Notes under the pieces: generated by a model
The model's input: the letters and a program-made list of their open reading frames with translations, nothing else
Told to the model about the DNA's origin: nothing
The model's database searches: none
Part shown: piece after piece, positions 42,908 through 51,340 of the stretch
How positions within the stretch are numbered: position 1 is the stretch's first letter
How the letters are laid out: every line of letters starts with the position of its first letter
Made by a program: the position numbers and the translations under genes
From: Aegicerativicinus sediminis
Lineage (GTDB): Bacteria; Bacteroidota; Bacteroidia; Flavobacteriales; Flavobacteriaceae
DNA length: 64,000 bases
Direction: 5' to 3'
NCBI RefSeq assembly: GCF_015476115.1
Contig: NZ_CP064295.1
Span: 2,412,001 to 2,476,000, forward strand

Positions 42908-44350
42908 TTAGTCATAACTGATGCAAATATTTTTTTGTTCTGTAAAAAATTTTAATGCCTCCATACCACCTTCGCGACCTACTCCAGATTGTTTGACACC
43001 ACCAAAAGGGGTTCGCAAATCGCGCATCATCCAAGTGTTAATCCATACAATACCAGCCTCGATGGATTTTGACATTCGAAGAGCCCTATTCATATTTTGG
43101 GTCCAAATGCTTGCAGATAGGCCATAAGGAACATCGTTCGCCATTTGCAAAACTTCTTCTTCGGTTTCAAATGGCATAATTGTAACGATAGGTCCAAAAA
43201 TTTCTTCTTGATTAAGCCTGCAGTTGTTCGATTCTATTTCTATGACAGTTGGGGCAATGTAATATCCGTTTTCAAAACCCGAAACAACGGATTCGTAACC
43301 TCCACATAAAATCTTACCTCCTTCATTTTCTGCACTTTTAAGGTAGGACATTATTTTTTCTTTGTGGGATTTTGAAACTACTGCTCCGACTTTAGTTAAA
43401 TTATCGGAAGGATGCCCCACCTTAAGTTCTTTAACCTTAGAAACAAATTCTTCTTTAAATCGAGGATAGATATTCGATTCAACAAAAATACGGCTTCCAC
43501 ACAGGCAAATTTGACCCTGATTAGAAAATGAAGATCTAATTGTAGTGTCCAGCATCTTTTCAAAATCGCAATCAGCAAAAATGATATTCGGATTTTTTCC
43601 TCCAAGTTCTAAGGATAATTTTTTAAACATAGGTGCAGCGACTTGAGCAATCTTTGCTCCAGTGGCAGTACCTCCAGTGAAGGAAATGGCTTTAATTTTT
43701 GGATGTTCAATAATTGCTTGACCACAAGTCTCACCTAAACCATGAACAATATTTAAAACCCCCTTTGGTAGCCCCGCATCATTGCAAATTTCACCCAATA
43801 AAAAAGCTGTCATTGGTGTTACTTCACTTGGTTTGGCAATAACGCAATTACCGGCCGCTAGTGCTGGCGCAATTTTCCAGCTAAACAAATAGAGGGGAAG
43901 GTTCCACGGAGAAATACATCCTACGACACCAATGGGCTGACGTAGCGTAAAATTTATCGCATTTTGCCCGACACTTTCATGACTTTCACTAGAAAACTGA
44001 GTAATGGCATTACCAAAAAACCTAAAGTTGCTTGCGGCCCGAGGGATATCAATAGATTTGGCCAAACTTAATGGTTTGCCATTGTCCTTACTCTCTGCCT
44101 CAGCAAATCGATCTAAATTGGTTTCTAATAACTCAGAAATCTTTATAAGAATTCTGCTGCGCGTATCCAATGTAGTTTGAGACCATTCGCTAAATGCAGA
44201 ATTTGCTGATTCATATGCTAAATCAACATCCTCAATGAAAGAATTTGGAATCTTTCCATAGATAGATCCATCGCTAGGACAATAATTATCTAACCATTGG
44301 TCACCTATGGGATTAAGAAATTCTCCATTTATATAATTTTTTATAGTCAT
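42908..44350 (-). CDS. 2-aminomuconate-6-semialdehyde dehydrogenase-type aldehyde dehydrogenase
   Basis: This 480-aa ALDH has its catalytic Cys282 in NQGQICLCGSRIFV and Glu248 in SLELGGKNP. The CLCGSR motif is the hallmark of the AMSDH / 5-carboxymethyl-2-hydroxymuconate-semialdehyde dehydrogenase group (NbaE in Pseudomonas). It would oxidise 2-aminomuconate semialdehyde to 2-aminomuconate with NAD+. Position between the RidA-like deaminase and the SDR and near the decarboxylase gene fits this exactly. Length is normal. Confidence 0.86.
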   Translation of the reverse strand: MTIKNYINGEFLNPIGDQWLDNYCPSDGSIYGKIPNSFIEDVDLAYESANSAFSEWSQTTLDTRSRILIKISELLETNLDRFAEAESKDNGKPLSLAKSIDIPRAASNFRFFGNAITQFSSESHESVGQNAINFTLRQPIGVVGCISPWNLPLYLFSWKIAPALAAGNCVIAKPSEVTPMTAFLLGEICNDAGLPKGVLNIVHGLGETCGQAIIEHPKIKAISFTGGTATGAKIAQVAAPMFKKLSLELGGKNPNIIFADCDFEKMLDTTIRSSFSNQGQICLCGSRIFVESNIYPRFKEEFVSKVKELKVGHPSDNLTKVGAVVSKSHKEKIMSYLKSAENEGGKILCGGYESVVSGFENGYYIAPTVIEIESNNCRLNQEEIFGPIVTIMPFETEEEVLQMANDVPYGLSASIWTQNMNRALRMSKSIEAGIVWINTWMMRDLRTPFGGVKQSGVGREGGMEALKFFTEQKNICISYD

Positions 44351-44374
44351 TTCTTCTTGAATGGAATGAAAATA

Positions 44375-44782
44375 CTATTTTCTTTTCTTGTAAGCCGTTA
44401 CTTTAATCTCGACAACTAAATCTGGATGAGGTAATTGATGTACTGCAACTGTGGTCCTGGCAGGTCCCGTTTCTTTGTCGAAAAATTCCGCATATGTCTT
44501 ATTATATCCAGCAAAATCGTTCATATTCACCAAGAAGGACGTCACATCAACGATATCTTTTAAAGTTGCCCCAACGCTTGCGAGATTCTTCTCGATATTT
44601 TTTATTACCGCACGTGTTTGCTTTTCTATATTTAAGCGTTTGGTACCCATCTCATCAATAACGTCTACACCTTCAATTGAGTTATCTGCCTTTCGAGAAC
44701 TAGTGCCCGAAACAAAGATGAAATCTCCCACAACTTTAACATGTGGATAAGCGCCTCTAGGAGTAACAATGGATTCCTTCAT
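44375..44782 (-). CDS. RidA-family protein, probable 2-aminomuconate deaminase
   Basis: This 135-aa member of the RidA/YjgF/UK114 family has the core [25 protein letters not shown] and the active-site arginine in [25 protein letters not shown], with the later Glu kept. In Pseudomonas the deaminase NbaF that turns 2-aminomuconate into 4-oxalocrotonate belongs to this family. Location directly upstream of the AMSDH-type gene (24 bp) and downstream of the monooxygenase (11 bp) favours that function here over a general imine deaminase. Confidence 0.82.
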   Translation of the reverse strand: MKESIVTPRGAYPHVKVVGDFIFVSGTSSRKADNSIEGVDVIDEMGTKRLNIEKQTRAVIKNIEKNLASVGATLKDIVDVTSFLVNMNDFAGYNKTYAEFFDKETGPARTTVAVHQLPHPDLVVEIKVTAYKKRK

Positions 44783-44793
44783 AATTATCTTTT

Positions 44794-46197
44794 TTATTTG
44801 TGTAAAGATTTTGCAATGGCATCATCTTCGAGTACCTCATTCGTCGCCTTTTCAATAATGTCAATTAAAATATCAGGTGATTGGTAACTCGTAATCTTTC
44901 CATCTGAAATCAAGTTTAATATTGCCTTGTCTTGGGCTCTGCCCTTAATCATAGCTTCCCTATATCCAATATCTTCGTTGAAAGTTACCATGCTATATTT
45001 GGATGAATAACGTTCAGGAAAGGTTTTTTCCAGAATCATTTCAATGTCTCGCTTTATTCTAAAAATATCGTTAGAAACATGGTCTTTCATTTCATTGAAA
45101 TTGTCTAGGGCCAATTCAGCAATGGCGTCAGTGTCCCTTTTGCGTTCTTGTTCAAAAGTTTCAAAAACCTCTTCCCAACTTGAAAGAGAGCGATCCAAAA
45201 TACTATCGAAAACTGTTACGTCTTCAAAGGAAGCATTCATTCCTTGCCCATAAAAAGGAACTATAGCATGTGCAGCGTCTCCCATCAAAAGTGTATTTCC
45301 TTTATAATTCCACGGTGAGCATTTAACTGTACCAAGAGGAGAGGATGGATTTTTGAAAAAATCATCTGTAAGGTTAGGCATTAGTTGCAAAGCATCAGGA
45401 AATTCCTTCTTGAAAAATTCAATTATCTTTTCAGAGGAATCTAAATCTTTAAAATTATAGGTTCCATTTTTAAAATCTAAAAATAGAGTTACTGTAAAAC
45501 TACCATCCAAATTAGGTAAGGCAATTAGCATAAAATCTTTCCTTGGCCAGATATGGAGCGCATTTTTATAGGTTTTGAAATCTCCATTGCTTGTAGGTAG
45601 TATCGAAAGTTCCTTATATCCATGGCTTAAAAATTCTTGAGACATACTGAATAAGAATTTATTACTTAGAAAATAATCTTTTCTTAGGACAGAACCGGCT
45701 CCGTCGGTCGCAATAATAATATCCGCATCTTCAATAAATTCTGAATTGGTTTCCAAATCTTTAAAGAAGGCTGTAGTTCCTTCAAAATCTACAGACTCAC
45801 ATTGCCTATTAAAGTAAATACTAACATTGGTATGTTTCTCTGCTTCTGACATCAATAAGGCCGTCAATTCGCTCCTAGAAATTGAATTGATATATTCGTT
45901 TTCTCTTCCGCTATAAGGTGAAAAGATAGTTTTTCCTTCCTTGTCATGAAGCATTCTGCCATTCATTGGTATGCATAGAGGAAGAACTTTATCTAGAATT
46001 CCAACCATATTCATTGCTTTGGCACCACGATTTGAAAAGGCCAAATTTATTGAGCGACCGGCAGAAATATTGGTTTTGCGCAGATCAGGTCTCTTTTCAT
46101 AGACTGAAACTCTATACCCCCTCTGTCCAAGTCTAAGAGCTAATAAAGAACCACACAAGCCCGCTCCAATAATTAATACGTTTTGTTGACCTTTCAT
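44794..46197 (-). CDS. kmo: Kynurenine 3-monooxygenase
   Basis: This 467-aa FAD-dependent hydroxylase has its Rossmann motif [28 protein letters not shown] at the start, a DG-type motif [12 protein letters not shown] near residue 160 and the FAD-binding [22 protein letters not shown] near residue 307. It hydroxylates L-kynurenine to 3-hydroxykynurenine with NADPH. The start overlaps the kynureninase stop (ATGA). It is a soluble form, with no long C-terminal membrane anchor visible, unlike the mitochondrial enzyme. Confidence 0.93.
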   Translation of the reverse strand: MKGQQNVLIIGAGLCGSLLALRLGQRGYRVSVYEKRPDLRKTNISAGRSINLAFSNRGAKAMNMVGILDKVLPLCIPMNGRMLHDKEGKTIFSPYSGRENEYINSISRSELTALLMSEAEKHTNVSIYFNRQCESVDFEGTTAFFKDLETNSEFIEDADIIIATDGAGSVLRKDYFLSNKFLFSMSQEFLSHGYKELSILPTSNGDFKTYKNALHIWPRKDFMLIALPNLDGSFTVTLFLDFKNGTYNFKDLDSSEKIIEFFKKEFPDALQLMPNLTDDFFKNPSSPLGTVKCSPWNYKGNTLLMGDAAHAIVPFYGQGMNASFEDVTVFDSILDRSLSSWEEVFETFEQERKRDTDAIAELALDNFNEMKDHVSNDIFRIKRDIEMILEKTFPERYSSKYSMVTFNEDIGYREAMIKGRAQDKAILNLISDGKITSYQSPDILIDIIEKATNEVLEDDAIAKSLHK

Positions 46198-47471
46198 ATT
46201 TCTGCTAGAATTTTTTCTAAACGTTCAACTGTAAGAAAAACATCAAAATAAGAATTGTAAAGTGGCACGGGGGCGCACCTTATTACATCTGGTTCACGCC
46301 AATCGCAAATTACATTGGCTTCTTCAAGTTTGCGATGTAACGATTTATTTGCGTTTCTCACTCTTATGGATAATTGACAACCTCGATCTTCAGTATTTTT
46401 TGGTGTTATAATAGAGATATTTTCACTCTTCAAGTTATTGATTAAATATTCAAAGTAGGCTGAAAGTTTTTTGGATTTTTCCAATAGTCTAGGGAATCTG
46501 GCTTCTTCAAAAACAGATAGTGATGCTTTTATGGCTGCCATAGAGAGTATTGGAGGATTGCTCAATTGCCAACCTTCAGCACCGGGAAGTACATCAAACT
46601 CATCCCTCATCTTAAATCTAGTTTCCTTATTATGTGACCACCAACCTGCAAAGCGGTTTAAATTTTTATTGTAGGCATGGCGTTCATGCACAAAAATTCC
46701 TGCCAAACTTCCAGGTCCTGAATTCAAATATTTATAACTGCACCAGGCAGCAAAATCAGCCCCAGAATCATGCAGTCGCAGATCGACATTTCCTGCTCCG
46801 TGGGCACAGTCGAAACCAACCATGCATCCTTTGGAATGGGCCAATTTTGTAATTTGTTTCAAATCAAAATATTGACCTGTATAATAGTTTACAGATCCTA
46901 TTAGCAATAGTGAAATTTCTTCTCCTTGAGTTTCTAATATTTGTTCTAAATCTTCAATTTTTAGAAGGGGTTTGTCATCAGTAGATTTCCAAATAATTAG
47001 ACTTTCCTCAGGGTTATAGCCATGAAATTTGATTTGTGATTCGACAGCATATTTGTCTGAAGGAAAAGCATCTGCCTCAATAAGAATTTTATATCTTCTT
47101 GGTGTTGGGCTATAAAATGAAGCCATTAACAAATGCAAGTTTGTTGTAAGCGTATTCATTACTACCACCTCAATAGGTTTGGCACCAACAATATTTGCCA
47201 TTGGTTGAGTGAGTAATTCATGGTAATTTAACCATGGGTTTTTACCTTTTGTATGGCCATCAACACCATACTTAGCCCAATCTTCCAATTCTTCTTCAAT
47301 ATATTTTTTGGCTCTTTTAGGTTGTAGTCCTAAAGAATTTCCGCATAAATAAAGAGACTCTTCACCTTTCTCATTTTTTGGTATATAAAACTCATTTCTG
47401 AAAGGCCTAATTTGGTCTAAGGCGTCTAATTGTTTTGCGAATTCAGGGGTAGCGTTGAAATTGTTTTGCAT
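46194..47471 (-). CDS. kynU: Kynureninase
   Basis: This 425-aa fold-type I PLP enzyme opens the operon. The PLP lysine is Lys247 in WCSYKYLNSGPGS; DCAHGAGNVDLRLHDSGADF carries the aspartate that binds the cofactor nitrogen. YLCGNSLGLQPKR is the usual N-terminal segment. It hydrolyses kynurenine and 3-hydroxykynurenine to anthranilate or 3-hydroxyanthranilate plus alanine. With Kmo the 3-hydroxy route is favoured. The promoter has a -7 box TATTTTTG 20 bp upstream and a palindrome next to it. Confidence 0.94.
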   Translation of the reverse strand: MQNNFNATPEFAKQLDALDQIRPFRNEFYIPKNEKGEESLYLCGNSLGLQPKRAKKYIEEELEDWAKYGVDGHTKGKNPWLNYHELLTQPMANIVGAKPIEVVVMNTLTTNLHLLMASFYSPTPRRYKILIEADAFPSDKYAVESQIKFHGYNPEESLIIWKSTDDKPLLKIEDLEQILETQGEEISLLLIGSVNYYTGQYFDLKQITKLAHSKGCMVGFDCAHGAGNVDLRLHDSGADFAAWCSYKYLNSGPGSLAGIFVHERHAYNKNLNRFAGWWSHNKETRFKMRDEFDVLPGAEGWQLSNPPILSMAAIKASLSVFEEARFPRLLEKSKKLSAYFEYLINNLKSENISIITPKNTEDRGCQLSIRVRNANKSLHRKLEEANVICDWREPDVIRCAPVPLYNSYFDVFLTVERLEKILAEI

Positions 47472-47491
47472 TGATAAGTTTGCTATCTTAA

Positions 47492-47499
47492 CAAAAATA
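47492..47499 (-). promoter_or_regulatory. Candidate -7 promoter element of the kynurenine operon
   Basis: TATTTTTG (minus strand) fits TAnnTTTG and ends 20 bp before the kynU ATG. Confidence 0.5.
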
Positions 47500-47505
47500 A
47501 GAATT

Positions 47506-47515
47506 CCCCATGGGG
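47506..47515. promoter_or_regulatory. 10-bp palindrome CCCCATGGGG at the kynurenine operon promoter
   Basis: A perfect GC-rich palindrome lies 6 bp upstream of the -7 box in an otherwise AT-rich region, in the spacer where a repressor or activator could act. No regulator gene is next to it. Confidence 0.4.
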
Positions 47516-47566
47516 TTTAAAATGAAAGTATCAATAAGGTTAATCTTGAAAATTATTTAAGAGTTT

Positions 47567-47776
47567 ATGGCTGAAATTAAAGAATATTCAAACGGTGAGA
47601 TAACTGTAGTTTGGAAACCTGAAATTTGCATTCATTCAGGGATTTGTGCAAGAGGATTGCCTGCCGTATTTCAACCCAAGGAACGTCCTTGGATTAAGAC
47701 AGATAGTGCAACATCTGATGAAATTGTCAGTCAAGTTAAAAAATGTCCGTCAGGTGCTTTAAGTATAAAGCAATAA
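47567..47776 (+). CDS. YjdI-type (Fer4_19) mono-cluster Fe-S protein
   Basis: This 69-aa protein is one Fer4_19/DUF1271 domain: CIHSGICARGLPAVFQPKERPWI followed by VKKCPSGALSI. Cysteines are Cys21, Cys27 and Cys60, three only, with His23 as a possible extra ligand. The small divergent iron-sulphur domain is conserved in many bacteria but has no assigned role; it is often fused to or next to CDGSH or redox proteins. It is divergent from kynU (95 bp) and is followed by a strong hairpin that mainly serves the opposite gene. Confidence 0.82.
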   Translation: MAEIKEYSNGEITVVWKPEICIHSGICARGLPAVFQPKERPWIKTDSATSDEIVSQVKKCPSGALSIKQ

Positions 47777-47798
47777 AAAAGTGCTTCTTGAAGAAGCA
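47774..47798 (-). terminator. Terminator serving the minus-strand lipoprotein gene
   Basis: GTGCTTCTT/AAGAAGCAC is a perfect 9-bp inverted repeat (47780-47798) with a 1-nt centre, so the actual loop is larger. Six A on its left become TTTTTT on the minus strand. It lies 81 bp past the stop of the 47880-48563 gene and 3 bp past that of the plus-strand gene. Confidence 0.7.
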
Positions 47799-47879
47799 CC
47801 GTATTTATATTGACGCATTATGCGGGATATTATATTTTATATACGACTACATATCCTTTCATGGATGTTTAAATTTTAA

Positions 47880-48563
47880 TTATTTAGAAAATTTAACATT
47901 GAGGTCTGTAAAATATAATTTCCAATCGTCACCTGGCACAATACGATCTTTTACCAAAACTAACCCGTCAAAAGATTCTTCATTTTCCCAAGTAGTATTC
48001 AAAGAAGGCTCCGATTGATTGCCTCTCCTAAAAGACCATTCCTTTATTAGGTATTTGTCATCAAAATAAAAATCATAGGCGTCACCAGGGGTATATCCTC
48101 CATTTCCAGTATAGGTTATAGTTATTTTATTTAATAAATTTCCAGATAATGGCGCTTTTGTTTTTTCAGGTGTGGAGATGGAGGTGCCTTCATCCCAAAC
48201 TAATTTAAAGGGAGCAAGTAACCAATACGTATCATTAATAAATGCCTTATCAGCGTTAATAGTTAAACTATCCATATCCTTATCGCGGTTAAAGCTTATT
48301 GTGTCTTGGGCAGACATGAAGGTTACGTCACCCGTTTTTGGAAACCAAGAATATTGCCTGCTGCGATGACTACCCTTGTTATCTACATTAAAGGTGAATT
48401 GCAATTCTTCTACTTCATTAAATTTGGCAATTCCATAACGATCAGCAATCTTTTCTGCAACGGTTTTTTCAATATGAGATTTATTTTCCTCGTTATTAGA
48501 TTTGTTTTGGTTGCAGCTTGCCAGAACAAGAGCTAGGGAGAATAGACCGATATAAAATTTCAT
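47880..48563 (-). CDS. Putative lipoprotein, 227 aa (DUF6503-like)
   Basis: A lipobox is clear: LALVLASC (Cys17), giving an outer-membrane or periplasmic lipoprotein. The chain has short repeated strands with Trp and Tyr (YSWFPKTGDVTF, YDFYFDDKYLIKEWSFRRG) like the lipid-binding-type beta fold of several Bacteroidota lipoproteins. I think it belongs to a DUF6503-type group but cannot be certain. There is no catalytic motif. It is 29 bp downstream of msrA on the same strand, so the two may be co-expressed. Confidence 0.55.
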   Translation of the reverse strand: MKFYIGLFSLALVLASCNQNKSNNEENKSHIEKTVAEKIADRYGIAKFNEVEELQFTFNVDNKGSHRSRQYSWFPKTGDVTFMSAQDTISFNRDKDMDSLTINADKAFINDTYWLLAPFKLVWDEGTSISTPEKTKAPLSGNLLNKITITYTGNGGYTPGDAYDFYFDDKYLIKEWSFRRGNQSEPSLNTTWENEESFDGLVLVKDRIVPGDDWKLYFTDLNVKFSK

Positions 48564-48592
48564 TGGCTAGTTATTAATTTTTGAATTTATAA

Positions 48593-49252
48593 TTAGTGGG
48601 TTCCATTTTTAAGTAGTTGTGGAAATCTCTTTTTAAACCTATTAAGTCTTGGTATTGATACATTTTGAATATAGGGATTTTCAGGATGCAACTTCTCATA
48701 GTTCTGATGATAGTTCTCGGCCTTCCAAAATTTTTGAAACGGATAAACTTCAGCAGCTACCTGGGTTCCAATTTTCTCCTCAAGTTCTTTTATCTTTTCT
48801 TGAATGATCTTTTTTTGTTCATCATTTTGATAAAAAATGATAGAGCGATATTGTGAACCTATATCTGGGCCTTGACCATTTCTTTGTGTTGGATCCTGTG
48901 AGCCAAAATAAACATCCACCAAGGTAGAAAATGAAACCACTTCAGGGTTGTAGATAACCTCAACCGCTTCCGCATGACCAGTTCTGCCTGTATTGCTTTC
49001 TTCGTAGGTTGGGTTTTTGGTATGGCCACCAGCATAACCACTTATTGCTTCTTTAACCCCTTTAACACTTTCGTAGATTGCTTCTACACACCAAAAACAA
49101 CCACTAGCAAAATAAGCCTTTGCATTGCCTTTTTCAATCGGGACGCTTATCGGTTCAGCGTTGATGACAGCTTGTTGGTCTTTTGATACTTGTGCATTTT
49201 GTTTGCACGAGACCATTATTATTGTAAATAAAGCGAGTATATAATTTTTCAT
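48593..49252 (-). CDS. msrA: Peptide-methionine (S)-S-oxide reductase MsrA, lipoprotein form
   Basis: This 219-aa enzyme has a lipoprotein signal (LALFTIIMVSCKQ, Cys16) so it is tethered in the envelope. The active site is GCFWCVEAIYESVKG with nucleophile Cys52 (Cys55 nearby). GYAGGHTKNPTYEE, VYFGSQDPTQRNGQGPDIGSQYRSIIFY and ENYHQNYEKLHPENPYI are the standard MsrA blocks. It repairs oxidised methionine in exported proteins. No MsrB is in the window. A 29-bp gap leads to the next lipoprotein gene. Confidence 0.93.
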   Translation of the reverse strand: MKNYILALFTIIMVSCKQNAQVSKDQQAVINAEPISVPIEKGNAKAYFASGCFWCVEAIYESVKGVKEAISGYAGGHTKNPTYEESNTGRTGHAEAVEVIYNPEVVSFSTLVDVYFGSQDPTQRNGQGPDIGSQYRSIIFYQNDEQKKIIQEKIKELEEKIGTQVAAEVYPFQKFWKAENYHQNYEKLHPENPYIQNVSIPRLNRFKKRFPQLLKNGTH

Positions 49253-49326
49253 AGCAATTAATATTTTAATCTATACTGAATTAAATAATCTTAATAAAGT
49301 TAGTTAACAGATATTAAAATAGGAGC

Positions 49327-49352
49327 AAAAAAAAGTCCCTTAACGGGACTTT
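49327..49352 (-). terminator. Rho-independent terminator after the coiled-coil protein gene
   Basis: AAAGTCCC/GGGACTTT is an 8-bp stem (49332-49339 with 49345-49352) with a 5-nt loop. On the minus strand it is followed by eight T. It lies 20 bp past the stop. Confidence 0.85.
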
Positions 49353-49372
49353 AATATTTTAAATGGACTAAA

Positions 49373-50152
49373 CTATAGTTTAGAAAACATTTTATCCATT
49401 TTCTCTTTTTCTTCTTCAGCTAATTGAGAGTCAACTAGAATCCTTCCAGAATGTTCATCGGTTATTACTTTTTTTCTTGAAGCAATTTCTACCTGAACTT
49501 GGGGTGGAATAGTAAAGAAAGATCCTCCAGAAGCACCTCTTTCGATAGGTACAACTGCTAAACCATTCTTAACATTATTTCTAATTCTGTGGTAAGCCTG
49601 GACCAAACGGTCATCGATTTGATTTTGATATTCTTCAGACTTTTGCAAAAGTGCATTTTCTTCCTTTTCAGTTTCAGCAAGAATTGCATCTAGTTCACCC
49701 TTTTTATGTTTAAGGTGAGTTTGTCTGTCCTTAAGTTTATCTTTTGTTTCAGTAATTACCTCCTTCTTCATTTCAATCTGAGCCTTGTATTCTTTAATGT
49801 GCTTTTCAGCCAATTGAATTTCTAGCTCCTGATACTCAACTTCTTTAGAAAGAGAGTTATATTCTCTGTTATTACGAACATTTTTTTGTTGTTCGCTATA
49901 TTTTTTAATTAAGGCCTTTGCCTCTTCAATAAGATTTTTTTTAGCGTTGATGTCTGCTTCAATCATTTCCACATTCACCGCCAATTTTTCCAATCTTTTG
50001 TGAAGTCCCTCTACCTCGTCCTCAAGATCTCTTACCTCTAAAGGCAATTCACCTCTGATGTTTCTTATTTCATCTACTCTTGAGTCGATTAACTGTAGAT
50101 CGTATAATGCTCTCAGACGATCTTCAACAGAACTTTCAACCTTTTTAGCCAT
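49373..50152 (-). CDS. Coiled-coil protein of the C4 zinc-ribbon family without its zinc cysteines
   Basis: This 259-aa protein has a long coiled coil over residues ~10-180 and a C-terminal domain that in other phyla is a C4 zinc ribbon (CdsZ/zf-RING_7 group). The ribbon residues are replaced: the segments ERGASGGSFFTIPP and VITDEHSGRILV have Ser208, Ser211, Asp232 and Ser235 where Cys is expected. It follows nif3 by 2 bp, an arrangement seen widely. Known members are proposed to work with Nif3 or in cell-envelope or RNA processes, but none is proven. Confidence 0.83.
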   Translation of the reverse strand: MAKKVESSVEDRLRALYDLQLIDSRVDEIRNIRGELPLEVRDLEDEVEGLHKRLEKLAVNVEMIEADINAKKNLIEEAKALIKKYSEQQKNVRNNREYNSLSKEVEYQELEIQLAEKHIKEYKAQIEMKKEVITETKDKLKDRQTHLKHKKGELDAILAETEKEENALLQKSEEYQNQIDDRLVQAYHRIRNNVKNGLAVVPIERGASGGSFFTIPPQVQVEIASRKKVITDEHSGRILVDSQLAEEEKEKMDKMFSKL

Positions 50153-50154
50153 AT

Positions 50155-51270
50155 TTAAAAATACTTTACCGGATTAGTATTTGTTGTTGATAAAATTACC
50201 TTACCTCCCGATAAGGCAGGTGCAAAATTAGTGATTTTTTTTGATAGATAATCGAACAAAAATGATTTTATAAACTGCTCGGTTTCAAAATGTCCAGCAT
50301 CAATTAACAGAATTTCATTTTCAGCACTAAAAAAGTCATGATATTTTAAATCTGCTGTTACAAAAGCTTCAACACCAGAGCTTTTTGCGTTTGGTATAGC
50401 GAAAGATCCAGAACCTCCAAGAACGGCAACTTTAGATATTTTTTTATTCAAATTTGCAGAATGTCGCAAAAATTTTAATCCAAGTTTATTTTTAACATGG
50501 TTCAAAAACTCCTCTGAAGTCATTTCGTTACTTAATCTTCCAACCATTCCCAGTCCGATTTTTTGATTGGTATTTTCCAAGGTTGTGATTTCATAGGCAA
50601 CTTCCTCGTATGGATGAGAATTAAATAGCGATTTCAAAACTTTCGACTCTAAGTGCTGGTGAAAAGTAACTGACAACATTTTTTCTTTTTCATGTTGAAT
50701 TTCCCCCTTTGTTCCGTAAGTGGGATTCGATATGTCATTACCTCTGAAACTTCCAATTCCATCTGAAACGAAACTGCAATGGTCATAATTACCAATAGCT
50801 CCAGCGCCAGCATTGAATAATTCTGTCTTTACTTTTTCTATACTGTCTATTGGAACGTAAGTAACCAATTTTTTGATGGTGCCGGTTTTTGGAATTAAAA
50901 TTTCTGGATCTTCTAGTTCTAAAGCCTTTCTAAATAAATCATTTACCCCGGAAAAATTGTTGTCTAAAGCAGTATGGATTGCTACTATTGAAATATCATT
51001 TTTGATGGCATGAATGACGCTTTGCTCCACATAATTCTTTCCAGTAATTGACTTAAGGCCTTTGAATAGAATTGGGTGAAAGCATACAATTAAGTTGCAA
51101 TTTTTGTTTACCGCTTCTTCAACGACACCCTTGGTAGCATCGTGTGAAACCAGAATTCCTTTTAATTCTGAATTGGCATTTCCTACCAGTAGGCCAACAT
51201 TATCAAATTCTTCTGCGTATTTAAATGGAGCTAAACAATTTAATTCGTTAATGACATCGCGAATGGTCAT
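50155..51270 (-). CDS. Nif3-like dinuclear metal centre protein
   Basis: This 371-aa protein is of the Nif3/YqfO family. The N-terminal GTP cyclohydrolase-like part has NVGLLVGNAN and CFHPILFKGLKSI and AIHTALDNNFSGVND, with His residues for the dinuclear metal site; an inserted YqfO/CutA-like domain (residues ~130-240) contains HSHPYEEVAYEI-type NSHPYEEVAYEI, and the end has SGSFAIPNAKSSGVEAFVTADLKYHDFF and IDAGHFETEQF. The molecular function is unsettled. It forms an operon with the coiled-coil gene at 49373 (2-bp gap). Confidence 0.9.
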   Translation of the reverse strand: MTIRDVINELNCLAPFKYAEEFDNVGLLVGNANSELKGILVSHDATKGVVEEAVNKNCNLIVCFHPILFKGLKSITGKNYVEQSVIHAIKNDISIVAIHTALDNNFSGVNDLFRKALELEDPEILIPKTGTIKKLVTYVPIDSIEKVKTELFNAGAGAIGNYDHCSFVSDGIGSFRGNDISNPTYGTKGEIQHEKEKMLSVTFHQHLESKVLKSLFNSHPYEEVAYEITTLENTNQKIGLGMVGRLSNEMTSEEFLNHVKNKLGLKFLRHSANLNKKISKVAVLGGSGSFAIPNAKSSGVEAFVTADLKYHDFFSAENEILLIDAGHFETEQFIKSFLFDYLSKKITNFAPALSGGKVILSTTNTNPVKYF

Positions 51271-51312
51271 GGGAAGGAATGTTTATGATTGGTAATATTT
51301 CAGACTTAAATA

Positions 51313-51320
51313 CAAATATA
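51313..51320 (-). promoter_or_regulatory. Candidate -7 promoter element for the nif3 operon
   Basis: TATATTTG (minus strand) fits TAnnTTTG and lies 42 bp upstream of the nif3 ATG. Confidence 0.45.
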
Positions 51321-51340
51321 AATTATTTACTTTCGCTGAG

